Part shown: positions 53,930 through 64,000 of the stretch, piece by piece | Layout: each line of letters begins with the position of its first letter | Numbering within the stretch: position 1 is the stretch's first letter | Source of the DNA: Anomaloglossus baeobatrachus | Lineage: Eukaryota > Chordata > Amphibia > Anura > Aromobatidae | Direction of reading: 5' to 3' | Assembly (NCBI RefSeq): GCF_048569485.1 | Contig: NC_134361.1 | Location: forward strand, 174,775,336-174,839,335 | DNA length: 64,000 bases | Program-made: the position numbers and the translations under genes | Notes under the pieces: model-generated | The model's database searches: none | What the model saw: the letters and a program-made list of their open reading frames with translations, nothing else | What the model was told of the DNA's origin: nothing

Positions 53930-54175
53930 CCACCTTTCGGGTGCGGGGCCCGGTGTATGAGGGCCAAGTCCGTCAGTTTGACCAACGGAGGGGGTTCGGC
54001 TTCATCTACAAGCCGGGCCTGGAGGCTGAAGTATTTGTGGCCCACCGCGATGTAAATTCGCACCTCCCCACGGGCCATCCAGGTCGTGATCTGTTGCCGG
54101 GCGACCTGGTGACTTACACCCGCCACTGCGGGGAGAGGGGCTGGTTCGCCCTGGACGTCAAGCAGAGGAAGAGCC
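53930..54175 (+). other. Cold-shock-domain coding part of element 2
   Basis: Reads VYEGQVRQFDQRRGFGFI (RNP1-like), VFVAHRDV (RNP2-like), GDLVTY, CGERGWFALDVKQRKS. It is the same domain, in the same position relative to the 3' LTR side of the interior, as in element 1, but strongly diverged in sequence. So the domain is an old and retained component of this LTR lineage. Confidence 0.8.
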
Positions 54176-56472
54176 GCGGTGAGCAGATGCGGCCCCAGCC
54201 CCCTCCTCCTCCACCAAGCCGTCCGGATGTGAAGCTAGAAGAGGTCCTGGAGGAGTACGACCTCAAGTAGTGGCAGCGGTCTGCCGTTGCAAGCAGTTGT
54301 CCCCCGTTGGGACCCTCAGCAGTTTGATTGAATGACATTAATGAGCCGTGATCCTCATCTGATTGTCCATGTGATTATCCCCGCCGTTGCCGGCAAGTTG
54401 TCCCCGGAGGGACTTTATGTGTTTACCACCTGCATGAGAGACTACTCATGGACATGGCCGAGAACTGGCAGCCCACCCACGAACTTGTGGACTTGTAAAT
54501 AAGTTGAGGGTTGATTTTCCGTCGGAGCCGCCTCCGGAGAGGCAGATTGGAGGAAAGGCCCGCAGCAGAGCAGGCTGGGGCCTGGCTACCACCAGGACCG
54601 TTGGCCATCCTCCGGGGGTCAGGGGTCCCCCTAGACGTGGGGTCCCCTGAAGTGACAGCCGGGTGCGAGTTAACGTACCCGTTCCCGCTCAGGCAGCCTG
54701 AACCTGGACTGGGGTCAAGGGGTGCTGCCCACTTTTTAGGGGCAGCATCAGGGCTAGGTTGCTGTGGTGGGAGAGCGGAAGACATCCGACCGTCCGTCAT
54801 TAAAAATGTTTTTATATGTGCAACGTTTGAAGTGTCTTCACAAAAATTGCTTATATGTTCAAAATGTTTACATGTTAATTTATATTTCTACAGTTTTTGA
54901 AAAAAATAAATAAAACGGGTGATGGACGGGCAGCCCGCGGACGGTCTGCATTTCACCAAGGGGGAATGTGGCGCCCTGGACTAGCCAGGTCGTCACAGAT
55001 AACACACAATCACCCCCACCCCCATTAGACAGTGACACCAGCCAAACACAAAACCCTTGTTGCCTGCCTCCAGGGTCTGATGTCCACACCAGGTGGGGCG
55101 GAGCCAAGCGGTTGGTCCCACCCACCGAGGAGTTCACAGGCCTGGAGGCGGGAAAAGTGTCAGTTGGAAGTGATGAGTAAAGAGTTTAGTCCAGGAGGTG
55201 GAAGTGAGAGGAGTAAACACTTGGGTGTCTGGGTTTGTGGCCCAGGCACTGATAGCAAGGTTGGCAGACGGTGGTGGCCGTCTGCAGGAGTGGTGAAGCA
55301 ACGCGGAACCGTAGGACCGGGGTCGAGCGTTGGCCCGCCGGTACCGACCGGGGAGCGAAGTGAAGCCAGCACACACAGGCAGGGCCATCGGACCCCGACC
55401 AGGCTTTGAGCCGCCGACAATAGTCAAATCCGAATGTGACCGGAACCCCAGGGGTTTCCTAACAACCAAAGACCCGATAAAAGGCAACCGCCCACACCGT
55501 GAGGGTATACAGCTACCTAAGGCTAGAGACCCAAGGGCCAGCGCCTGCGGGCAAAGGGGCTCCTCCGGTATCCATACACTGGGGAGCGGACTACCATTGG
55601 GGATCCATAGTAGTCAAAAAAGTACATCAAGGTGCAGAAAAAGACAGCCGCCATCACCTGTCCGGGGAGAGACACTGCAGCCGGCTGCGGGACCCGTCCA
55701 TCCAGCCATTTGGTTTACCGAGGACTTTGTGCATCTCTTGCTGAGTGAGTACACCCGTGCCATCCGGCACCGCGCCGCGCTGTCCCTGCAACCCTGCACC
55801 TCACCAACCCTGCCTCCCCGTCACATCATCGGGCCCCAGGACCACCGACCCCTACCCACGGAGGGGGAAAACAACATCCCAGCTGCTCCCTACCATCGCT
55901 CCCGGGATCCCCGTCACCAGCAGCAGTGGTGCCCACCTTCACCACAACCCGTGGGTGGCGTCACGGACTAAATCCCCCAAACCAACCACCCATTTCACTC
56001 ACGGGCGAGGGGCGTCGCTCGAGTCCTCGGATCCGGCCCACTGCTCGAGCCACCGAGCAGCAGCCGCAGCAGCGCCGGACTCAAGTGTTGGCGAGTGACC
56101 AGCAGCGGCGGCGGCCTACCCGCCCGCGACAACTTGGTGTCACGAACAGGATTGAACCCCTCTACTTACTAGTAGAAGTGTGCCTTGTGATCTCCGCCGG
56201 CGGTGTCCGGACGAAAATTTTGAAGCGTCACCATCTTGGCGCGAAAATCTCCCGCTCGAGCGTCTTCTCCGAGCAGGGAAGGCGCGAAAGCGAGACCCCG
56301 CCCCCAACAAACTGAAGTGCTGAAGAGAACCAAGGGGGGGCGGGTGTGTGTCTGCCTAATGTAGCCAAGGCTATGGAAGCGGGGACGCCAGGACTCGAGC
56401 CACCGAGCAGCAGCACCGGACCCAAGCGTTGGCGAGCGACCAGCAGTGGCGGCGTCCTCCCCGCCCGCGACA

Positions 56473-56605
56473 ATGACACTGACACTGAGGGTACAGGATA
56501 ATGACACTGACACTGGAGGTACAGGATAATGACACTGACACTGGGGGTACAGGATAATGACACTGACACTGAGGGTACAGGATAATGATGCTGACCCTAA
56601 GGGTA
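56473..56605. repeat. 28-bp minisatellite, continuation
   Basis: Four more copies of the array interrupted by element 2, in the same phase and orientation. Confidence 0.9.
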
Positions 56606-57120
56606 CATGGAGGCATGGGGAGGCTGGCTGCATTATTATACATGGAGGACTGGGGAGGCTATCTGCATTATTATAGATGGAGACCTGGGGAGGCTGGCTG
56701 CATTATTATATATGGAGGCCTGGAGAGGCTGGCTGCTATATTATACATGGAGGCCTGGAGAGGCTGGCTGCTATATTATACATGGAGGCCTGGGGAGGCT
56801 AGCTGCATTATTATACTTGGAGCCCTTGGGAGGCTGACTGCATTATTATAGATGGAGGCCTGGGGAGGCTGGCTGCATTATTACACATGGAGGCCTGGGG
56901 AAGCTGGCTGAATTATTATAGATGGAGGCCTAGAGAGGCTGGCTGCATTATTTTACATAGAGGCCTGGGGAGGCTAGCTGCATTGTTATACATGGAGGCC
57001 TGGGGAGGCTGACTGCATTATTATACATGGAGGCTGGCTGCATTATTATACATGGAGGCCTGGGGAGGCTGGCTGCATTATTATACATGGAGGCCTGGAG
57101 AGGCTGGCTGCATTATTATA
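56606..57120. repeat. 35-bp minisatellite
   Basis: About 15 copies of CATGGAGGCCTGGGGAGGCT plus GGCTGCATTATTATA. Small open frames across it are by-products. Confidence 0.95.
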
Positions 57121-57600
57121 CTTGGGCCCTGGGGGGCTGCATATTAAACATGGACACCTTATACATGGAATAAAGGGGTGCATTATACATGGAGGAGTAT
57201 GGGGCTGCATAATACAATATGAAGTTTTATGGGGTTGCATTATAATACATATAGGACTATGGGGGTGCATTATAAAACATGGAGGACTATGTGGTGCAGT
57301 ATAATATATGGAGAACTATGGGGTAAATTATAATACATAGAGGACTATGAGAAATTCGTTATAATAATTGGAGGACTATGAGGGCTACTTTATACATGGA
57401 GGACTATAGGGGTGTATTATAATATATGGAGGACTATGGGGGGAATTATAATACATGGAGAAGTATAGGAAATGCATTATAATACATGGAGGACTATGGA
57501 GGTGCATTCTAATATATGAAGGGTTATGTGGGAACCTTTATACTATATAGAAGGCTATGCAGGGGCCATTATTGTATTTGGAGAACTATATACATGGGGG
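57121..57600. repeat. Degenerate 33-36-bp minisatellite
   Basis: Loosely periodic TACATGGAGGACTATGGGGG plus TGCATTATAA units, evidently an older relative of the 35-bp array. Confidence 0.85.
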
Positions 57601-58051
57601 GACAAAGATACAAGCAAGGTATGGGAACTTTTTGTGCTGAGGGAAAAAGGCTCTTTCCCTCAGCACCCAGCTTTCCCATGCTCTGCTATACATCTTCTCT
57701 CAGCACCTAGCTTTCCCATGCTCTGCTATACATCTTCTCTCAGCACCCAGCTTTCCCATGCGCTGATATGGGAAAGCTGAGTGCTGAGGGAAAGATGTAT
57801 AGCAGAGCATGGGAAAGCTAGGTGCCAAGGACAAGATGGATATCAGAACCTAGGAAAGCTGGGTGCTGATAGAGGGATTTCAGATCATGGGAAACCTGGG
57901 TGCTGTGGGTAATAGTCAAGTGTCAGCGTCATTATCCCATACACCGAGTGTCAGTGTCATCCCGTACCCCAAGTGTCGGCGTACGTGGAGGGGGGGGGGG
58001 GGTCCAGGTCTGAAATTTGGACCGGGGCCCATCAAACTCTAGTTACGCCAC
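57601..58051 (-). mobile_element. hAT-like element fragment with 39-bp minisatellite, reverse copy
   Basis: Holds 39-bp CAGCTTTCCCATGCTCTGCT units in both orientations (57655-57900), remnants of the 28-bp satellite (57915-57985), and at 58000-58051 the reverse complement of the left end of the unit hAT element (ATCAAACTCTAGTTACGCCA then CTG). So it is a relative of the 4044-6122 element. The other end is not clear; the flanking minisatellites may belong to it. Confidence 0.6.
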
Positions 58052-58580
58052 TGGTCACAGCGTTTGGCTGCGCAGAATGCTCCCTGACTTTTCATGTCCC
58101 TCGTGAAAGCACCCGCAAATCGCTGCCCGTGGCGCACAATATCGCTAACACCCATCACACGTACTTACCTTCCTAGCGACGTCGTTGTGGCCGGCGGGTG
58201 GGGTTTCGTGCGCCATCACAGCGACGTCACACAGCGGCCGACCAATAGAAGCGGAGGGGCGGAGAACAGCCACATTAATGACACGCCCACCTCGTTGCCG
58301 GAGGACGCAGGTAAGCTGTTGTTCGTCGTTCCCGGGGTGTCACACGTAGCGATGTGTGCTGCCTTAGGAACGACAAACAACCTGCGTCCACAACGGCCAA
58401 CGAGATTTTGAAAATGAACGACGTGTCAACGATCAACGATAAGGTGAGTATTTTTGATCGTTAACACTCGCTCGGACCTGTTACACACAACAACGTCGCT
58501 AACAACGCCAGATGTGCGTCACAAATTCCGTGACCCCGACGACATATCGTTAGATATGTTGTTGCGTGTAACAGGGCCTT
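58052..58580. mobile_element. CpG-rich DNA-transposon-like repeat (Harbinger-like?)
   Basis: Repeated AACGACGT, GCGACGTC and CGATAACG-like motifs and an end reading GTTGCGTGTAACAGGGCCTT. I recall such ends from non-autonomous amphibian DNA transposons with 3-bp target sites, but cannot define both termini here. No coding frame. Confidence 0.35.
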
Positions 58581-58993
58581 TAGAGACAACATAATATGCA
58601 GACGTGTGCCTATGTGGAAACCGCTAGGGATGGACCGCCCAATTACTGTATCATGGGCTTATATTATAAGCATAGTTGATACTGAACCATCAAGAAAGGT
58701 GTCCTGTGCAGAAGTATCATATGAAATAGAAAGTGTCAAGTGCAAAACTTTGAACAAAAACAGGGCAATAAGTCATTTATCACACCATAGCCCAGTATGT
58801 TCCTATGTAATGGGTCAGAGGCAGCAAAGAAGAGACAAACATCAATATCTATGTCTCATCCAACTGATGCAGTAATATAGCACTATAAATAGAAGGTCTG
58901 AAAAAAGCAATGCATAGACCAACAATAACTTCAGATATAGTAATCCCCTTTCAGTACTTAGCTTAAATGATTATGGGTATCTTCCAGACTTCT
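58581..58993. other. Gene-free stretch
   Basis: No gene or recognised element. It leads into the hammerhead-like motif. Confidence 0.4.
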
Positions 58994-59040
58994 ATCCCTA
59001 CGCGTTTTCCCCCATCTGTTTTGGGGGTTCAGCAGGGGAT
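58994..59040 (-). ncRNA. Degenerate hammerhead-ribozyme-like motif
   Basis: Minus strand: helix I ATCCC, core CTGCTGA (consensus CTGANGA, so one core base differs), helix II CCCCC/GGGGG with a 9-base loop, AAAA instead of GAAA, CGC, cleavage triplet GTA, helix I GGGAT. Helix I and II pair perfectly while two core positions are off, so it is likely an inactive relic of a third, different repeat carrying the motif. Confidence 0.5.
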
Positions 59041-59740
59041 TGCAGTCCATGTGATGTGGTGGTCACTTTAGATCCAGTTTAGGAGCATAATGGGACTGTA
59101 GCGCTGGCTTCCCTGCAGAGACGCCGACTCACCACCCCGGCCGGGTCGCGTCCTCCCCAATACTCCCCCGGCCATCCACGTGTGCTGCTGCTTCCTTCCC
59201 CTCGCGGAGCCTGTGCACCAACATGCACACGGGCTCTCCTCTTAAAAAGCTGGCTCACCATTTCCTGAAAATGCCACTGGCACTGTGTATTTAATGACCC
59301 ACCCATTAGGGAAGGTACCTGCTCAACGCTCCTAGTTAGTAAGTGTTTCAGTCTGCTATCTAGCTAGTTGTCAGGTCCCGAGCTCCTGTCCTGTCATCCC
59401 TGTGTCCATCTTCAGTACCTGCCTTCCCATACTTGTGTGCCCCTGCCGTGCCCACCATTCCTGTCCATATCCACCTGTCCAGCCTGCCTCAGTCACCCCG
59501 CCTGTACCTGTCTATTCCTGAGTCTGTCGCCTGCCCTGAGGGTTAGCTGACACATTCCCGATCACTGCCCTGGGAGTGGTACTTAGTGTCCGCCCCTCGG
59601 TGTGCACTTAGTTAAGCCTCTACCACCCCTGCAGTGGCTCGAGGGTCTCCGGACCCAGGGGCTAGGAGCCAAATGAAGAAGTGGCTATTTACAAGGGAGA
59701 TTTAGTTGGTTACACCACACGTGGTGTGCAGTAACGGAGA
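59041..59740. other. Unassigned repeat-like sequence
   Basis: C-rich phrases of the kind GTCAGGTCCCGAGCTCCTGT and CTGCAGTGGCTCGAGGGTCT look like parts of an interspersed element, but no ends or coding frames can be fixed. The 75-aa minus-strand frame at 59306-59079 has no recognisable features. Confidence 0.3.
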
Positions 59741-62708
59741 GTACCGCCGCTGCCGATGGGAGTATCAAGGTTGATGGGATGGAAGCAGCTAGATGACGTT
59801 TTCCCTCCACGGATAGGGAAGGCCCCGGGGCTCTGGATGGTGGGGTGCAGGGGAGCGCAGGCTCGCTGGAAGCAGGGGATTGTGTCGCCCGGGGACCAGG
59901 GGGTACTCAGATCCAGGCCACAGGGTCACTTCTGTGGGTATCACGGTGGCGTGACCCGGTCTGTGATCCCAGGCTCCACAGTGAAAAGGGGATTGGTAAG
60001 GGAGATAGTTTATGGTCCGTGACGCCACCCACGGTTGTGGTGATTGTGTGGACATCACCGCTGCTCTGGACGGGGATCCTGGGAGTGATGATATGGAGCA
60101 GCTAGATGTTATTTCTCCCCTCCGTGGGTAGGGGGTTGGTTGTCCCGGGGCCCGATGATGGGGTAAGCAGGGAGCAGGGCGCAGTGCTGCGGTGCGGTGC
60201 CCGAGGGCACGGGCGTACTCACAAGTATTTCACACGGAGTCACTGGTGAACTAGGAATTGCCGGTGTCCGCAGCCTTCGGTACGGGGTGTTAGTGTACCA
60301 CACACGGTGCAGCAGCTCCTGTTGTTCTTTCCCTGCAGCCAAGTGCCTTTCTCTCCACTCTCTTCCTCTTTCTCCTCAGCCGGGAACGGGGAATCCACTC
60401 CCCTGCAGTGATCCGGGTCACCCTAGGTACCGAGGGGCCACCGCCCTGCTCCGGCTACCTCTGGCCCCTTCCTCACTACAGCCTGTCCCGGCCCTCTCGG
60501 AGCACGCTTTGCTATCAGCCTGGGAGCTATAACTCCAGACTCCTCTTCTGTCTGTCTCTCCAAACACTCTGCTCCAGCCCCTCCCCTCTGCTCTGCTTTT
60601 CTCTTACCCTGGGGGATGTGGTTTGTCCTGCTGCATCGGTGTGGGATCAGGTTACCAAGGAGGATTAACTCTTTCTGTGACAACCTGGCTTTGCCAGGGC
60701 GTCACACACCCCTTTGGTAAAATACGGCCCGTCCTCGGGCCGTCTGGCCACCAACATTTATTAAAACTGGAAAAATCAACACATTACAATCATACATCTT
60801 CCCACATCGGGAGGTACGTTTTCTAAAACTTTAAACTGTTCTGCCACCCCACACCTGCGGAGCAGATGGCCTCCTCCTGAACTTGAGGGCGTTCAACAGG
60901 GGTGACAGTCCATAAAACAGTCAACCTTTTAACTTGTGGGTAGCCGTCCATGCTCCACTACCACTGCCGCTGCCGCCACTCCCAGTACGGGGCACGGGTT
61001 CCGTGCTCTGCCTCCTGCTCAGAAGCCAGGCCCACTTGGATGCCCTCGGCGCCGGCTACAACCGGCCTCGCTAACTGCCGAGGGCTCCATCTCTCACTGG
61101 CCTGCTCCTCCTCTCTGCAGGTGCACTCCGGCTGCTCCACAGCCATGACGGGTTACCTGGGAGCGGCTGGCGCCACATCTGGGGCAGACTTCCAATCGGG
61201 TGCCACCTCCGTTGCGGCCGGGCGGACTGCCGGAGCCGACGTCATCACCGTGGCGGCTGGGCGGACTGCCGGAGCCGGGTAAGATGTCATCGGGGTTGTG
61301 GCTACTGCTTGTCCAGGAACGGAATTAGGCAAAGTCCTGGCATCCCTGCCTTTACAGTCCTGGTCACATAAACTGCGGTTCCTTCCTCCTGCTCCCCCTT
61401 GGTACTCGGGAGCAGTCTTTCTAGCAACTTTTAGAGTTTTCCTTTCGCTTCCGGTCCTCCGGAGCTTCACTTCCGCCCGCGTTCTCAGGGGGCGGAGCCT
61501 CTTTTTTGCGCCCACCGCTTGGGAAAGAAGGCGCTGGGCGGCAAAGATGGCGACTTTCAAAATTTTTGCAGCGGAACACCGCTGACAGTCCAGAACAAGG
61601 CGCACTTCCTCCAGGTAACTGGATGGGTTCGATCCTGTTCGTGACACCAAATGTGTCGCCCGAGGACCAGGGGTACTCAGATCCGGGCCACGAGGTCACT
61701 TCTGTGGGTATCACGGTAGCGTGACCCGGTCTGTGATCCCAGGCTCCACAGTAAAAGGGGGGGATTGTTAAGGGAGATTGTCCGTGACGCCACCCACGGT
61801 TGTGGTGATTGTATGGACACCACCGCTGCTCTGTATGGGGATCCCGGGAGCGGTGACAGGGAGCAGCAAGGTTGTTGGTTCTCCCCTCCGTGGGTAGGGG
61901 GTAGTTGTCCCGGGCCCGGTGATGGGGAAAGCAGGGAGCAGGGCGCAGTGCTGCGGTGCGGTGCCCGAGGGCACGGGCGTACTCACAAGTATTTCACACG
62001 GAGTCACTGGTAAACTGGTGTCTCTCCAAACACTCTGCTCCAGCCCCTCCCCTCTGCTCTGCTTTTCTCTTACCCTGGGGGATGTGGTTTATCCTGCTGC
62101 ATCGGTGTGGGATCAGGTAACCAAGGAGGATTAACTCTTTCTGTGACAACCTGGCTTTGACAATGTACTCACTCAGGCCAGTTATCGTGGTGCTGGATGA
62201 TGTTTTGTAAAGTCATTACACACACATGCTGCAAGTGAACCAAAGGTCCCAGTGCACCGCTGCCACTTGGGAAGTAGAGCACGTCCAGGTATCCGCTCCC
62301 AATAGTATTGCTTTTGCTGTGTCCCAATTTAGTCCGACTTCTCCAGAGCTTCGACTCCTCGGCCCCTGACAGTATGAGGGCCACTACTTCACTTTTCCCA
62401 GGGGCTCCAACCCCCGATTCCCTATCCCTTTGAGAGTTTCTACTACACTTTCTCTCCCTTTGCTCACCTGGAGCCGACTCACTTGTCACCTCCCACCAGT
62501 ATGCTTAACCCTTCGATGGGTGGCCCTTTCCTCTCTAGACCTACCCACTGGCTTGTCTGTCCTGTACTGGTGTGAGTATGGATTGGGGTTTTGAATGTGG
62601 TTGGTAGCAATACCACTGGGTGGAGCCTGGAACCAAGGAAGGTGGGCTCTGCACCATAAGAATAGGAGTGCAGTTCCCTGTGACACCCTGACTAGTGCAG
62701 GGGCATCA
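59741..62708 (-). mobile_element. LTR D (minus strand), split by LTR element 3
   Basis: The LTR starts on the minus strand at 62708 with TGATGCCCCTGCACTAGTCA and runs to about 62162. It resumes at 59880 and ends near 59741. It has the same ACTCACTCAG and CCTCCACGGATAGGG-type blocks as the other LTRs, in diverged form. Element 3 (59881-62161) lies within it. Fossil; the outer end is not exactly defined. Confidence 0.5.
59881..62161 (-). mobile_element. Short LTR element 3 (minus strand), broken
   Basis: On the minus strand: 5' LTR about 62161-61652; spacer TT; primer site TGGTGTCACGAACAGGAT followed by CGAACCC; interior to about 60709 with a purine tract AAAGGGG; 3' LTR about 60708-59881. The interior is only about 0.94 kb and includes the leader with a GTCGCCATCTTTG (YY1-like) site and a 165-aa Ala/Pro-rich frame without a cold-shock domain. 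It is related to elements 1 and 2 by LTR blocks and primer site, but broken, with several breaks. No pol. Confidence 0.65.
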
Positions 62709-62935
62709 AACAGGTGTGCGCTCTAACCGAGCCACACGGTGATAAAAACCGGAAGTTACCCACTGGATATGATGTCCTCATTCCACCTGCCTTCAGCTGC
62801 ATTGTTATCAGAACATTCCTGTTTGGAGTACAGGCATAGCCGGCTTTATCCATGTGTGAGTTGTGCGGTCGCACAGGGCGCCGGCAGGCCGACAGCAGAG
62901 GGGGCACCCAGAGAGCAGCTGTTTACTTTCACTTT
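62709..62935. other. Gene-free, repeat-like
   Basis: Contains GCGGTCGCACAGGGCGCCGG, a type of phrase seen at ends of amphibian interspersed repeats. No gene. Confidence 0.35.
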
Positions 62936-63252
62936 GCTGCTCCTTGCACAGCCTCCAGCATGGAGCGCCCTCCCCCCTCTCCTCTGCACTGTCGGCTCCC
63001 TGCACAGCGTCCAGCATGGAGCGCCCTCCCCCCTCTCCTCTGCACTGTCGGCTCCCTGCACAGCCTCCAGTATGGAGCACCCTCTCCTCCGCTCTGTACT
63101 GTCGGCTCCCAGCACAGCCTCCAGCATGGAGCGCCCTCCCCCCTCTCCTCCGCTCTGTACTGTCGGCTCCCTGCACAGCCTCCAGTATGGAGCGCCCTCT
63201 CCTCTGCTCTGCACTGTCGGCTCCCTACACAGCCTCCAGCATGGAGCGCCCT
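62936..63252. repeat. ~56-bp minisatellite
   Basis: Six copies, spacing 54-61 bp, of CCTCCAGCATGGAGCGCCCT plus CCCCCCTCTCCTCTGCACTG and TCGGCTCCCTGCACAG. Overlapping open frames on both strands are by-products of the period. Confidence 0.9.
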
Positions 63253-64000
63253 GTGACGGGGTATGCAACAGAGCAGTGAGGGACGCCAGGCCAAGGAACA
63301 ATCCAAAGGGCTTTATTGGAACCACAAAGATAAAGCAGCAAACATAAATATAAATCCTTCAAATCTGCAAGGAGTCCACAACAAAAAAACAAAAGATCCA
63401 GGGGCACCGCCTGGTATTCCGATGCCAGGGAAATTAGGGCAATGGTCCTTATATGAGTTCCTTGAGTCCAACAGGGTGAACAACAAAACACAATCCCACG
63501 TGGCCGCGGATCTCCAGTCTGTAACAGTCCACACACACAGACCCCAGGATCCAGCCTCAGCTATAGATCCTAGTACGTCTCCAGCCGAGATCCAACTAAC
63601 TGAACTAACATGTTCTTCTCTCCTGGGATCAGCCCCTTAGGTGGGCACACCTCCCCCTGGCCATTTGATGCATGTATGGACTTTAGACTGCTGGCTCTGT
63701 TCTGTTTACCAAGTTGTAGATTGGAGAAGTCCCATGCTGAGAAGAACAATATATATATGCAACCCCCACCAAATCAATGACAATAGCTACTGCTGAAGCC
63801 TGATTGCAATATGATACAGGCTCGGGGGAAGGTATGGTCACTTACATCCCAAGACATTTCAAAGTGTTCAGTAAGTACAACTAAAGGAAAGTTACATCAC
63901 ATCCTGACATAGTATTACAGCAAATACAGTGAGAAGGTAAAATACATCACATGGCATTTTATACAAACATATGGGATGGAGAAAACTACATACATCATGA
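63253..64000. other. Unassigned right end
   Basis: Begins TGTGACGGGGTATGCAACAG, which could be an LTR start, with a GGGCTTTATTGG block near 63310. AT-rich beyond 63700. No coding frame of interest and no definable element. Confidence 0.3.

Larger units (their letters stand above)
51618..56472 (+). mobile_element. LTR retrotransposon with cold-shock-domain coding (element 2), compound
   Basis: Inserted in the 28-bp minisatellite with target duplication ATGA (51614-51617, 56473-56476). Structure: LTR 51618-52781; primer site TGGCGTCACGAACAGGAT from 52785; interior to 54966, ending in AAGGGGGAA; LTR 54967-56130; then a second primer site and about 260 bp of leader, and finally an LTR end fragment (to 56472). 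This is an LTR-interior-LTR-interior-LTR arrangement with the last part shortened. The interior has an Ala/Pro-rich coding part followed by a cold-shock domain, and no pol. The coding region is broken, about one break visible. The two full LTRs are very similar, so the element is fairly young. Confidence 0.85.

Noticed and set aside
62808-63325. Several overlapping frames at 62739-63347 on both strands
   Set aside because: All derive from the ~56-bp minisatellite.

Overview
The window looks like vertebrate, most probably amphibian (frog-like), nuclear DNA. The basis is its repeat content: hAT, Tc1/mariner and piggyBac transposons with amphibian-type termini, a tRNA-derived V-SINE, several related LTR families, many minisatellites, and split genes with GT-AG introns. 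The species cannot be fixed from sequence alone. There is no prokaryotic feature.

Layout. Positions 1-2919 hold a Tc1 fragment, TA-rich microsatellites, a solo LTR and minisatellite remnants. From about 2920 to 50130 the sequence is a threefold tandem segmental duplication: unit 1 at 2920-12941, unit 2 at 21734-30045, unit 3 at 31518-50130 including its insertions. Each unit carries, on the minus strand, one two-exon gene for a RING-H2 protein with an Arg/Ser-rich 27-residue repeat (310, 310 and 283 aa), a promoter with CRE-like and YY1-like sites, decayed exon-like blocks, a V-SINE, two non-autonomous hAT elements with internal minisatellites, a dead Tc1 transposon, and a 248-bp palindrome whose two arms each encode a hammerhead-ribozyme-like motif. 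The junctions between units are tandem LTRs. Later insertions differ between units: a complete hAT element with an open 1124-aa transposase in the LTR between units 1 and 2 (12975-19400); a 1.3-kb foldback element with two more hammerhead motifs in unit 1 (4203-5561); a 4.4-kb non-autonomous piggyBac element in unit 3 (36859-41290); and a 5.3-kb LTR element in unit 3 (44138-49424).

From 50131 to 64000 there are 28-bp and 35-bp minisatellites, a second LTR element (51618-56472), hAT- and Harbinger-like fragments, a degenerate hammerhead motif at 59.0 kb, and nested LTRs on the minus strand (59741-62708).

Most unusual content. (1) The LTR elements at 44138-49424 and 51618-56472 have LTRs, a primer-binding site, a polypurine tract and 4-bp target duplications, but no visible pol. 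Their internal coding sequence carries a Y-box-like cold-shock domain. (2) Hammerhead-ribozyme-like motifs sit in head-to-head palindromes, with helices I and II supported by base pairing and a self-complementary ACGCGT at the helix III position. (3) The first ~31 bp of every LTR family here forms a dyad whose stem is kept by paired changes.
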